Source: Epilithonimonas lactis
GTDB taxonomy: Bacteria; Bacteroidota; Bacteroidia; Flavobacteriales; Weeksellaceae
DNA: 64,000 nucleotides
NCBI RefSeq assembly: GCF_900110605.1
Contig: NZ_FOFI01000004.1
Location: forward strand, 124,001 to 188,000
Reading direction: 5' to 3'
Position numbers and translations under genes: made by a program. The notes below the pieces were generated by a model. That model did no database searches. It was not told the DNA's origin and saw only the letters and a list, made by a program, of their open reading frames with translations. Numbering within the stretch: the stretch's first letter is position 1; every line of letters starts with the position of its first letter. This document shows positions 8,351 to 16,162 of the stretch, in pieces.

Positions 8351-9154
8351 ATGAAAACAATTTATACCTATATATTAGTCGTTGCCAGTTCATTATGTTA
8401 TTCTCAAGTTGGGATAAAGACTTTGACACCAGAAAAGACATTAGATGTCAATGGTGGACTTAATGTAAGAAAAGAACTGCGACTTAATGGAACCGATGTC
8501 GTGAAAGGCTCAGCAGGCACGGAAGGTCAGATCTTGAGCGTGACCGGGACCACACAACTGTCTGATGAATATAAGACGATCAAAGTTGCGGATGGTGCAG
8601 GGAGTTTGACCTACACTTATCTCAACACAACCACTGATAGGACCGGGGTCAAGTTTTCGGCAACTGGATCTACAAATCCTTATGTTTTAAATTCGGGATT
8701 CACAACGTCCACCAATACCACAACTGCAAATTGGGTCAAATTAACTGGCAATACAGACACTTTCAGCATTACAGACACTACGAAAAAGGCGAAAGCTGTA
8801 CTGTCTTTTCAGACCAATGCACAGATTGCAAGGAACAATCCCAGTGGGAATTACTCAGGGAGTTTTGCTTGTGGGATATTTGTCAAAAAAGGAACTGGAC
8901 CAGAAGAATTGAAAGCAGTAAGGTCTGAGGTTGTACGAGGTGTTAGTGGCTCTTACAAGATCTTCAACCTGAACGTCACATTGGACAAGTTGGACCCTGG
9001 CGTTTACACGGTCTCTGCGGCTTGCAGCAATCGAAATCTAGGTTCTGGTAATGGTCTTGTCAATCTAGGAGTGGGAACACCTGTAGATGCCACATTCATG
9101 AATCAAGATATGTCACAATCCACAATGACGGTGACTGTCCTGCAGCCATTTTAA
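8351..9154 (+). CDS. Secreted protein with VGIKT/LDVNG N-terminal motif (operon member 3)
   Basis: The 267-residue protein starts 5 nt after the previous stop. It has signal peptide MKTIYTYILVVASSLCYSQ, mature start QVGIKTLTPEKTLDVNGGL, and then GTDVVKGSAGTEGQILSV, which parallels GTDLAKGNPGETNQVLVS in member 1. The C-terminal half has the same cysteine pair (ACGIFVKKG and SAACSNRN). This is the last gene of the unit and is followed by a strong terminator. Repeated Thr/Ser/Asn-rich strands suggest an extracellular beta protein. Function unknown. Confidence 0.75.
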   Translation: MKTIYTYILVVASSLCYSQVGIKTLTPEKTLDVNGGLNVRKELRLNGTDVVKGSAGTEGQILSVTGTTQLSDEYKTIKVADGAGSLTYTYLNTTTDRTGVKFSATGSTNPYVLNSGFTTSTNTTTANWVKLTGNTDTFSITDTTKKAKAVLSFQTNAQIARNNPSGNYSGSFACGIFVKKGTGPEELKAVRSEVVRGVSGSYKIFNLNVTLDKLDPGVYTVSAACSNRNLGSGNGLVNLGVGTPVDATFMNQDMSQSTMTVTVLQPF

Positions 9155-9172
9155 ACATTAGCTAGTCATAAC

Positions 9173-9206
9173 AAAAGAGCAACATAATATCTATGTTGCT
9201 CTTTTT
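9173..9206. terminator. Terminator after the three-gene operon
   Basis: Hairpin AAAAGAGCAACATA/TATGTTGCTCTTTT with T runs on both strands, between convergent genes; it can serve both the operon and the PNGase F-like gene. Confidence 0.9.
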
Positions 9207-9227
9207 AGTTTATTGATAAGTGTTTGG

Positions 9228-10877
9228 TTATTGCTTCACAATTTTCTGTGTTGATGATTTTCCATCAGCAAAATCTATTTTCATTAGATAGACACCACTT
9301 TGCAATTTTGAAACATTGATCTTTGTAGAAGAATCTTCCAGTAATTGTTTTCCATCGATGCTAAAGATGGTCACCTTGGATACTTTTGAGCTTGTATCGA
9401 TGTTTACAAGATCTTTTGCAGGATTTGGATAGATGGATAGTTTTGATGATGATGACTCATCCGTTGCTAATCTGATCTGGCTGGAGTAGAGTGGTCCATA
9501 CCAAGTACTGCTTTGGTCATTTGTACATTTGGATTTGGCGTAGATTTCGTAGATCCAGTTCACATTGAGACCGCTTCTGGAGTCCTTCGGTTCATTCTCT
9601 ATGTCGCGGTAAACCTCTTGTCCTGCTGCAGTGAAAACATTTCTTCTTCCCCAAAGTGTTTGCCACTGATTGGTACTTCCAGATTCTTTCCATTCTGTAC
9701 TCACTGTAGTATCCAATTGGTTGGTGATTTTCAGGTCGTAAGGCGTTGCACAGATCACTTCTCCATTGCTTTGATTTTGGATATACATTGAAATTGGGAA
9801 ATAGCCTTGCTGTCCGGTGAAGATTGCTGTAGGAACATCAATTTTAATGGTGTGTGTGCCTGCAGAAAGATTTCCCAGATTGATATTTCTATTTGGGATC
9901 ACATCGCCAGGACACCAGTTATTCCATGATATCCAACCTCTCAATGTTTTGGCAGAAGTTCCATAGATTCCATTGCTTTGAGTATTGTATTTTCTGTAAT
10001 CTTCACAGTTCTTCCCACCAGGAATATATTGATTCACCAATTGATCATCGATATAAACATAATGTTCTCTCTTAACATATTCCTCTCCGCCAGTGTTAGA
10101 TCCGTGATTTGACGTGATCAGATGCAGACTTGCATTCGCTACAGGTTGATCTAAATTAAATGTCACAATTCTAGTCGTTTGTCCAGGAACGTCTGTTGCA
10201 TTGTAGTTATTCAGGTCCTTGCGGTAGGATAGAGGGAGAAGGAAGTTTTGAGTGGGAGTTACGCTTCCACTAGTGACAAATTCCAGATTTCCGCGGAAGA
10301 CATCGGTTCTGTCCGCACAGCCAGCAACTTGAGTGTTGGCAGCTGCTGAGTAACCATCTGCACGGAACTCGATCCAAAAATCATAAGTTGAGGACAAGGC
10401 AGAATCATGCAGAATATTAGAAATGTTATCAACTTTATAAGTGTAAGGTACTTCTGTGATTGCCGCATTTTTATTCATAAAAGGCGTAATGAATCGGCCT
10501 ATCTCAATCCTTTTGATGTCAGCCTGATCGAAAGTGTAGGTCGTGCTTCCTTTTGGAACAAGGACCAGGTTTACTCCAGCAATTCTGTCATAATTATCAC
10601 AAGCTGCTTTCAACGTGATATTCATGTTGACACTGCTTCCAATAGATGCGATCTCGGTTTCAGTCAGTTTTCTGGAAATGATGTCCTGCTCATAGGCGTG
10701 AAGTCGGATGGCTCCAGCTGGAATTTGAGAAAAGGCCTCAGGTGGCATGGTCTGTCCTTCACCTAAATAATGATACATGCTGTAGAATGGAACATCATTG
10801 AAAACAGATACATTCTGAGCTAGCAAAAGAGAATTCGTGAGCAATCCTGCGACGGCAAATAGTAGTTTTTTATTCAT
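9228..10877 (-). CDS. Peptide-N-glycosidase F family protein with T9SS sorting domain
   Basis: The 549-residue protein has signal peptide MNKKLLFAVAGLLTNSLLLAQ. Residues about 80-370 can be aligned by eye with PNGase F of Elizabethkingia: CDNYDR (93-98) with the catalytic-Asp segment, IEIGRFITPF (124-133) almost identical to EIGRFITPY, FWIEFR (167-172) with the second acidic site, EEYVKREH (265-272) with the Glu-Trp segment, and WCPGD (321-325). Asp97, Glu170 and Glu266 would be the three acidic active-site residues. Such enzymes remove N-glycans from glycoproteins. An N-terminal extension (about 22-80) resembles the longer PNGase F-II type. The C-terminus (about 475-549, IYPNPAKDLVNI) is a T9SS Type A domain, so it is probably secreted. 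Activity is inferred. Confidence 0.78.
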   Translation of the reverse strand: MNKKLLFAVAGLLTNSLLLAQNVSVFNDVPFYSMYHYLGEGQTMPPEAFSQIPAGAIRLHAYEQDIISRKLTETEIASIGSSVNMNITLKAACDNYDRIAGVNLVLVPKGSTTYTFDQADIKRIEIGRFITPFMNKNAAITEVPYTYKVDNISNILHDSALSSTYDFWIEFRADGYSAAANTQVAGCADRTDVFRGNLEFVTSGSVTPTQNFLLPLSYRKDLNNYNATDVPGQTTRIVTFNLDQPVANASLHLITSNHGSNTGGEEYVKREHYVYIDDQLVNQYIPGGKNCEDYRKYNTQSNGIYGTSAKTLRGWISWNNWCPGDVIPNRNINLGNLSAGTHTIKIDVPTAIFTGQQGYFPISMYIQNQSNGEVICATPYDLKITNQLDTTVSTEWKESGSTNQWQTLWGRRNVFTAAGQEVYRDIENEPKDSRSGLNVNWIYEIYAKSKCTNDQSSTWYGPLYSSQIRLATDESSSSKLSIYPNPAKDLVNIDTSSKVSKVTIFSIDGKQLLEDSSTKINVSKLQSGVYLMKIDFADGKSSTQKIVKQ

Positions 10878-10896
10878 ATTAGATTTATTATTCTAA

Positions 10897-10904
10897 CAAA
10901 TTTA
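10897..10904 (-). promoter_or_regulatory. -7 promoter box (TAAATTTG) for the PNGase F-like gene
   Basis: Minus-strand match to TAnnTTTG, 20 nt upstream of the start codon. Confidence 0.55.
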
Positions 10905-11038
10905 ATAAAATGTTATGAATATTGAATTTTAAATGTGAAATATCGAACTAATACTTTTAATATTTAACGATTCATTAATCCGCTCCTACGCTTGGTACTC
11001 GTGTATAAAAATACTATCTTTAGGAAAATTTACAAATT

Positions 11039-11935
11039 ATGATATATATAGGAATAATCGTATTCTTTGGTTTGATCACGCTTTTTGCTTCATTCTTTAC
11101 CGTGAAACAAGAGACGGCAGCGCTGGTGGAGCGTTTGGGTAAATTCCATTCTGCAAGACATGCGGGATTGCATCTGAAGATTCCATTCATCGATCAGATC
11201 TCAAAAAGAATGAATCTGAGAATACAACAATTGGATGTTTTGATAGACACCAAAACTTTGGATAATGTTTTTGTCAAAATGAAAATATCTGTCCAGTTCC
11301 AGGTCATCAGAAACCAAGTTGCAGATGCTTACTACAGATTGGAAAGTCCACATGACCAGATCACGTCCTACGTTTTTGATGTGGTGCGAGCAGAGGTGCC
11401 AAAACTAAAATTAGATGATGTTTTCCTTAAAAAAGATGATATTGCTGTCGCTGTGAAGGCAGAATTGCAAGAAGCGATGCAAAGTTATGGTTACGATATT
11501 ATCAAAGCTTTGGTCACAGACATCGATCCTGATGATCAGGTAAAACACGCCATGAACAGGATCAACGCTGCAGAACGTGAAAAAACCGCAGCCGAATATG
11601 AATCTGAAGCACAAAGGATCAGAATTGTAGCCGTTGCAAAAGCAGAAGCAGAATCCAAAAAATTACAAGGACAAGGGATTGCGGATCAAAGAAGAGAGAT
11701 AGCCAAAGGTCTGGAAGAATCTGTAAAAATGCTAAATGCTGCGGGTATCAGCGCGCACGAGGCTTCAGCCTTGATCGTTGTGACTCAGCATTATGACACT
11801 TTGCATTCTATCGGAGCCAACAACCGTTCGAATTTGGTATTGTTACCTAATTCACCTACAGCAGCAAGTTCGCTACTGAATGATCTGGTAACTTCTATGG
11901 CTGTTTCGAAGAAAATAGAAGATACAAATTTATAA
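11039..11935 (+). CDS. SPFH/band 7 (stomatin-like) membrane protein
   Basis: The 298-residue protein has one N-terminal membrane segment (residues 1-20) followed by a band 7 domain (VKQETAALVERLGKFHS ... LKIPFIDQISKRMNLRIQQLDV) and a coiled-coil tail rich in Ala, Glu and Lys (NAAEREKTAAEYESEAQRIR). Stomatin-like proteins assemble into large membrane rings and organise membrane microdomains or protease quality control. No NfeD partner lies next to it, and the neighbours do not suggest a specific client. It has its own terminator, and the upstream box TATCTTTA is one base off the -7 consensus. Confidence 0.92.
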   Translation: MIYIGIIVFFGLITLFASFFTVKQETAALVERLGKFHSARHAGLHLKIPFIDQISKRMNLRIQQLDVLIDTKTLDNVFVKMKISVQFQVIRNQVADAYYRLESPHDQITSYVFDVVRAEVPKLKLDDVFLKKDDIAVAVKAELQEAMQSYGYDIIKALVTDIDPDDQVKHAMNRINAAEREKTAAEYESEAQRIRIVAVAKAEAESKKLQGQGIADQRREIAKGLEESVKMLNAAGISAHEASALIVVTQHYDTLHSIGANNRSNLVLLPNSPTAASSLLNDLVTSMAVSKKIEDTNL

Positions 11936-11961
11936 AAGGTTAAAATTTGGATTAATAAGAT

Positions 11962-11987
11962 AAAGCCCGATTGTTCGGGCTTTTTTT
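11962..11987. terminator. Bidirectional terminator between the SPFH and AAA genes
   Basis: Hairpin AAAGCCCGA/TCGGGCTTT with a T run, between convergent genes; it just touches the end of the AAA gene. Confidence 0.88.
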
Positions 11988-13332
11988 ATGCTTCATCAGT
12001 ATTGAATCCGATTGGTCTGGTTATTTTTTCTTTCGCCTTGTAGGTTAAAAGTTCTTTTTTCAGCGCTTCGATCCGATTTGCAAAACGGTCATAAGAATTG
12101 TTTGTGGCTTCGAGGACAAATTGCTGAACATTGTTGAGATAATCATTCGTCAGTTTGGATGCAGATTCTTTGAATGAAGCTTCCAGAATTCCTGGATTGA
12201 TGGTGATATTCTCCGTCTTATTTTTCAGATAGGAGCTCCTAATTCTTTTCTTCAAAGCTTGGGTGAAGTCGACAATCATAGTGTTGGAGAAGACCTTCAT
12301 TTTCTCAGCAGTTTCTATCCAAAATGGAATCTGGTCTGCTTTATTTACTTTTAATATTTTTAATAAGGTCGCGTCATCGCTCAAGTTCTTCGTCATATTG
12401 TAAAGCAACATTTCCGAACGCTCGTGTAAGTTTGGTGGAAATATCGGGATCAAAACATCGAATCTTCCGGGCGCGATAATTTCAGGCTCTATGCCAGCAA
12501 GCTCTTTTGCAGAACCGATCATCAGTATATTTTCCTTTTCGAATTTTTCAATATTATGGAAGATGCAATCTTTAACTGCCTCATTGTCATTGTCAATGAT
12601 TTGATTTCCTGTTCTTTGCGTCATGATCTCATCAAAATTTTCAAGAAAAAGAATGATCTTGTTTTTCTTTAACATTCCAGAGAGATAGCTGTCAAATGTC
12701 GCGTTCTCATCATTTGGATTTGTTGATTTTAGCCGAGATTTCTGGATCTCAAAAAACTCGAAGTCAATCATTTCCGCAATTTTTTTTGCCCAAAAGATCT
12801 TGCCGCTTCCTGGTGGGCCGTAGACGATGATTCCTGCTGCCTTTTGGATTCCCCAATTCTTCGATTGTTCTGGATTGATGAATGGTTCCAGCATATCATA
12901 AATGTAGAAGAACAGATCTCTATAGCCCACAAAATCACGCTGGGTCAGTTTGGTCTTGTCGCCAAAATAATTATAAATAAACTGATAATTCCCACCAAGT
13001 TGATGATCGATCCCAAATGTTGAGACAGAAGATCTATAAAGGCCATTGTCATAGATATTAGGAACTTTATTCTTAATGATCTCCTCCACTTTTTCTGCAG
13101 GCTGATCTATTTTATCGGCAATTTGCGCAACGCTTTTTTCTTCTCGCAGATCATTGTCATATTTTTTTAGAAATTCCTGATTTTCTGTGGCAAAAGTTTC
13201 GAAATTTTGTGTAATATTAAGATTCGGAGAGAGGCAGGCTGATATTTCGAGGTCAAAATCCTGAATAAACTGTTTGAGGCTCTCTTCGGAAATGTCTAGT
13301 TTTTTGGAAAACTCGGTGATGTTTTGAAGCAT
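11986..13332 (-). CDS. AAA-family ATPase-like protein with degenerate Walker motifs
   Basis: A 448-residue cytoplasmic protein. An N-terminal helical region (1-150) precedes an AAA domain of the ATP-dependent metalloprotease/26S type. The Walker A motif is GPPGSGKIF (172-180), with Ile where Thr/Ser should follow the lysine. Walker B reads ILFLENFDEI (227-236) where LFIDEIDEI is usual, so the Asp is Glu231 and the catalytic Glu is Asn232. The sensor-1 segment is IGSAKE, lacking the usual Asn. The arginine-finger region EIIAPGRFD (near 290) is kept. It may bind nucleotide but is unlikely to hydrolyse it well. A C-terminal helical lid follows (about 300-448). It stands alone between convergent and divergent neighbours. 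Partner and role are unknown. Confidence 0.8.
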   Translation of the reverse strand: MLQNITEFSKKLDISEESLKQFIQDFDLEISACLSPNLNITQNFETFATENQEFLKKYDNDLREEKSVAQIADKIDQPAEKVEEIIKNKVPNIYDNGLYRSSVSTFGIDHQLGGNYQFIYNYFGDKTKLTQRDFVGYRDLFFYIYDMLEPFINPEQSKNWGIQKAAGIIVYGPPGSGKIFWAKKIAEMIDFEFFEIQKSRLKSTNPNDENATFDSYLSGMLKKNKIILFLENFDEIMTQRTGNQIIDNDNEAVKDCIFHNIEKFEKENILMIGSAKELAGIEPEIIAPGRFDVLIPIFPPNLHERSEMLLYNMTKNLSDDATLLKILKVNKADQIPFWIETAEKMKVFSNTMIVDFTQALKKRIRSSYLKNKTENITINPGILEASFKESASKLTNDYLNNVQQFVLEATNNSYDRFANRIEALKKELLTYKAKEKITRPIGFNTDEA

Positions 13333-13422
13333 GTTTTCGATGTTTGCATTTAATTTAACAAAAACTATACAAAATCAAAGTAACAATTGTTCTAATATCA
13401 AGACTTTTATATAAATATTTCT

Positions 13423-14322
13423 ATGGAAAAAATTCTGGAAGTTAAAAATCTGACCAAGCGATTCAAGCAGATCGCGGTCAACAATATTTCCTTCGATGTG
13501 GAGAAAGGGAATGTCTATGGTCTTTTGGGACCCAATGGAAGCGGTAAGTCTACCACATTTGGGATGTTGCTTTCGACCATCAATCCAACTTCTGGCAGCT
13601 GGAAATGGTTTGGGAAAGATGGAACCGATACCGATACTTTGAAACGAATTGGTGCGATCATAGAACAGCCCAATTTCTACCCTTATCTGAGCGCTGAGAA
13701 AAATCTTGAAATCGTTGCAACGATCAAAGGTGCTCCAAATAGTCGAATCGACAAGGTTTTGGAAACCGTTAATCTCTTAGCAAGAAAAAAAGATGCTTTT
13801 TCGACTTATTCTTTGGGAATGAAGCAGCGTTTGGCAATTGCATCGGCGCTATTGGCAAATCCAGAAGTATTGATCCTAGATGAGCCAACAAATGGTTTGG
13901 ACCCAGAAGGCATCATCCAGATCAGAGATATCATTAATTCGATTGCGAAGTCAGGGACAACGATCATTGTGGCAAGTCATCTTTTGGATGAGATCGAGAA
14001 GATCTGTAGCCACGTGATCGTTCTGAAGCACGGAACAGCGATCTATTCCGGTTCGGTCGATGCAATGAGCAACACCAAAGGTTTCTTTGAGTTGAGATCA
14101 GATGATAAAACTTTATTGATTTCCGCATTGAATGGATTGAATCTTTTCTCCAGCGTGAAAGAAAAAGACCAAATCGTCATTGCGCAGATTTCAGAAGATA
14201 TCTCAGCTTCAGAACTTAATAAGAAACTATTCGAAAAAGGCGTCTTCCTTTCGCATCTTACAAAGAAAAAAGAAAGTCTCGAAACTCAATTCCTAGAACT
14301 TGTAAAACAATCCAACTCATGA
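13423..14322 (+). CDS. ABC transporter ATP-binding protein
   Basis: The 299-residue nucleotide-binding subunit has Walker A GPNGSGKST (near residue 38), Q-loop EQPNFYP, signature YSLGMKQRL (near 128), Walker B VLILDEPTNGLD (near 148) and the switch histidine in VASHLLDEI. The C-terminal 80 residues are the extension typical of ABC-2 exporters of the BcrA/CcmA-like class. It overlaps the permease gene by 4 nt (ATGA), so the two form one exporter. The substrate cannot be inferred; drug/antimicrobial-peptide export and lipid export are both common for this class. Confidence 0.95.
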   Translation: MEKILEVKNLTKRFKQIAVNNISFDVEKGNVYGLLGPNGSGKSTTFGMLLSTINPTSGSWKWFGKDGTDTDTLKRIGAIIEQPNFYPYLSAEKNLEIVATIKGAPNSRIDKVLETVNLLARKKDAFSTYSLGMKQRLAIASALLANPEVLILDEPTNGLDPEGIIQIRDIINSIAKSGTTIIVASHLLDEIEKICSHVIVLKHGTAIYSGSVDAMSNTKGFFELRSDDKTLLISALNGLNLFSSVKEKDQIVIAQISEDISASELNKKLFEKGVFLSHLTKKKESLETQFLELVKQSNS

Positions 14323-15164
14323 TACGATTATTAAAATTAGAATATCTCAAAAATCTGAATTACAGGCCGTTCAAAATATTTGCACTTCTCTATTTCATCG
14401 TTTTGATTGGATTGCTGTTTATCGGATTGGTAGATTTTGACATCCTTGGGATGAAGATCAATTTGAAGGAACAAGGCATGTACAACTTTCCAGGCGTTTG
14501 GAACTTCACAACTTACATTGTTGGATTATTGAAAATCTTCCTTGGCTGTATCATTGTTTTCTCGATTTGTCAGGAATTTAGCAACAGAATGTTCAAGCAG
14601 AATCTCATCGATGGATTGAGTAGGGAAGAATTCATATTCTCAAAGCTTCTGACCATTTTGGTTTTCACCGGATTTTCAACTTTGCTGGTTTTCATTATCG
14701 GATTTATTTTAGGTAAAAGTTATTCGGCAACTCAGGAGAGCGATTTGATCTTCAAAGAGATCTATTTTATTTTCAACTATTTCTTGAAGCTATTCACCTT
14801 CTTTTCATTTTTAATGTTTTTATCAATTCTATTCAGGAAATCGATTTTTGTCTTTCTTGGATTTTTCATGGTGTGGTTTGGCGAAGGTATCTTGTCGGGA
14901 ATCGAGAAGTTCACGATGATGAAAAACTTCGACCCAAATGATAAAGCATCAATGACTATTAACAAAACTTATCTTACAGATTTTCTACCTTTGGAAAGTA
15001 TGTCAAAGCTAACTCCGAATCCGTTGATCAGAACCAAAATGGCAGAAATGTTCGGAATGCAATTCAAGTTTGAATATCCGTGGTCAAGTGTTGTATCATG
15101 TTTGATTTGGTCAGTTTTGTTCATCGCTGGAAGTTATTGGATCCTTAAGAAAAAAGATTGGTAG
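14319..15164 (+). CDS. ABC-2 type transporter permease
   Basis: A 281-residue membrane protein with about six hydrophobic segments (near residues 18-37, 60-85, 105-130, 145-165, 170-185 and 255-275) and a large extracytoplasmic loop between the last two. It has the layout of ABC-2 permeases that pair with a single-domain ATPase. Its start overlaps the stop of the ATP-binding subunit gene. The C-terminus ends in WILKKKDW, a charged tail common in the family. Confidence 0.88.
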   Translation: MIRLLKLEYLKNLNYRPFKIFALLYFIVLIGLLFIGLVDFDILGMKINLKEQGMYNFPGVWNFTTYIVGLLKIFLGCIIVFSICQEFSNRMFKQNLIDGLSREEFIFSKLLTILVFTGFSTLLVFIIGFILGKSYSATQESDLIFKEIYFIFNYFLKLFTFFSFLMFLSILFRKSIFVFLGFFMVWFGEGILSGIEKFTMMKNFDPNDKASMTINKTYLTDFLPLESMSKLTPNPLIRTKMAEMFGMQFKFEYPWSSVVSCLIWSVLFIAGSYWILKKKDW

Positions 15165-15271
15165 AATTGACTTTATTTAAAAAGGTTTAAATATTTGTAT
15201 TTTAAATAATTATAATAATTAAATTAAAGTTGAATTTAACATGATATACTCTGTTAGATTTTGATATTAAT

Positions 15272-15300
15272 AACCACTGAGAAAATTTTAAGTGGTTTTA
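15272..15300 (+). terminator. Probable terminator after the ABC exporter pair
   Basis: Stem AACCACT/AGTGGTT with a 12-nt loop and a short T-rich tail, about 107 nt after the permease stop. It is weaker than the others in the window. Confidence 0.55.
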
Positions 15301-15392
15301 TTATGTTAAATCGCAAACTAATCTGTTAAAAACCACCTTCAATAAAGGCTTTTTTAAGCTTCATTTTTAACCCAACTTTAACTTTTAAGGTG

Positions 15393-15422
15393 TTGATTTT
15401 AACATTAAAACGGATAATTTTG
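15393..15422 (+). promoter_or_regulatory. Complete promoter (TTG, 19 nt, TAATTTTG) for the BatC-like/BatD pair
   Basis: TTG at 15393-15395 and TAATTTTG at 15415-15422 with a 19-nt gap fit the Bacteroidota -33/-7 promoter. The box ends 5 nt before the ATG at 15428, so the transcript should be leaderless or nearly so. Confidence 0.65.
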
Positions 15423-15427
15423 TATCA

Positions 15428-16162
15428 ATGAATTTTAAGTTTACTCTAGCTCTGATTTTTGTCGTGATCTCTTCGCAATTCGTTCTTGCGCAGAAGAGTT
15501 ACAACGCATTGGTTTACGAAGGTAATAAGAAATTCGATGCGAAAGAATATGATGCTTCATCCAGCAAATATCTGGAAGCGATCGCAGAGAAGAACAGCAA
15601 TTATACAGCTCATTACAATCTTGGCAACGCGCTCTATAAAAGTAAAAAGTATGAGGAAGCCACCGCAGAATATGAGAAAGCGGCCAAATACACCAAGAGC
15701 AAGTACGAAAAAGCGGCAGCGCTCTACAACATGGGAAATGTTTCCATCCAGTCCAATAATCCAGAGAAAGCAGCCGACTATTACAAACAAGCCCTGAAAC
15801 AGGATCCATATAACGAAGCCATCCGTAAAAACTATGAGATCGCCATGCTGAAGGACAAAGAGAAAAAGGATCAGCAAGAACAAAAGCAGAACAAAGGAAA
15901 AGGCGGCGATCAGGACCAAAAGAACAAAGATGATTCTGATAAAGGCAATCAAAAAAAGAATCAACAAGACGGCAAAGGTGATGACCAGAAAGGGAAGGAC
16001 CAAGGCAAACCTAACCAGCCGAAAAAAGAAGAAAATAATATTCCAAAAGAAGCAGAAAGACAAATCCTGAAAGACATCGAGAACAGAGAGAAAGAAACTG
16101 CCAGACGAATTTTAAACAAAAAATCTAACTCTATGCCGCAAAGCAAGGAGAAAGATTGGTAA
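15428..16162 (+). CDS. TPR protein of the Bacteroides aerotolerance (Bat) type, BatC-like
   Basis: The 244-residue protein has a signal peptide ending near FVLAQ, then about three tetratricopeptide repeats (residues 25-130, for example AHYNLGNALYKSKKYEEATAEYEKA), then a very polar, low-complexity segment of K, Q, D and G (about 140-205) and a basic C-terminus. Bat-operon TPR proteins act in the periplasm with BatA/BatB/BatD, proteins linked to aerotolerance in Bacteroides. The stop codon is directly followed by the BatD start. batA and batB, which often precede it, are absent here: the gene has its own promoter after the ABC exporter. BatC or BatE would be equally reasonable names. Confidence 0.8.
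   Translation: MNFKFTLALIFVVISSQFVLAQKSYNALVYEGNKKFDAKEYDASSSKYLEAIAEKNSNYTAHYNLGNALYKSKKYEEATAEYEKAAKYTKSKYEKAAALYNMGNVSIQSNNPEKAADYYKQALKQDPYNEAIRKNYEIAMLKDKEKKDQQEQKQNKGKGGDQDQKNKDDSDKGNQKKNQQDGKGDDQKGKDQGKPNQPKKEENNIPKEAERQILKDIENREKETARRILNKKSNSMPQSKEKDW

Noticed and set aside
6680-9154. Prophage tail-fibre cluster
   Set aside because: The LDVNG motif also occurs in phage-like fibres, but the proteins have Sec signal peptides and no phage structural, lysis or integrase genes are near.
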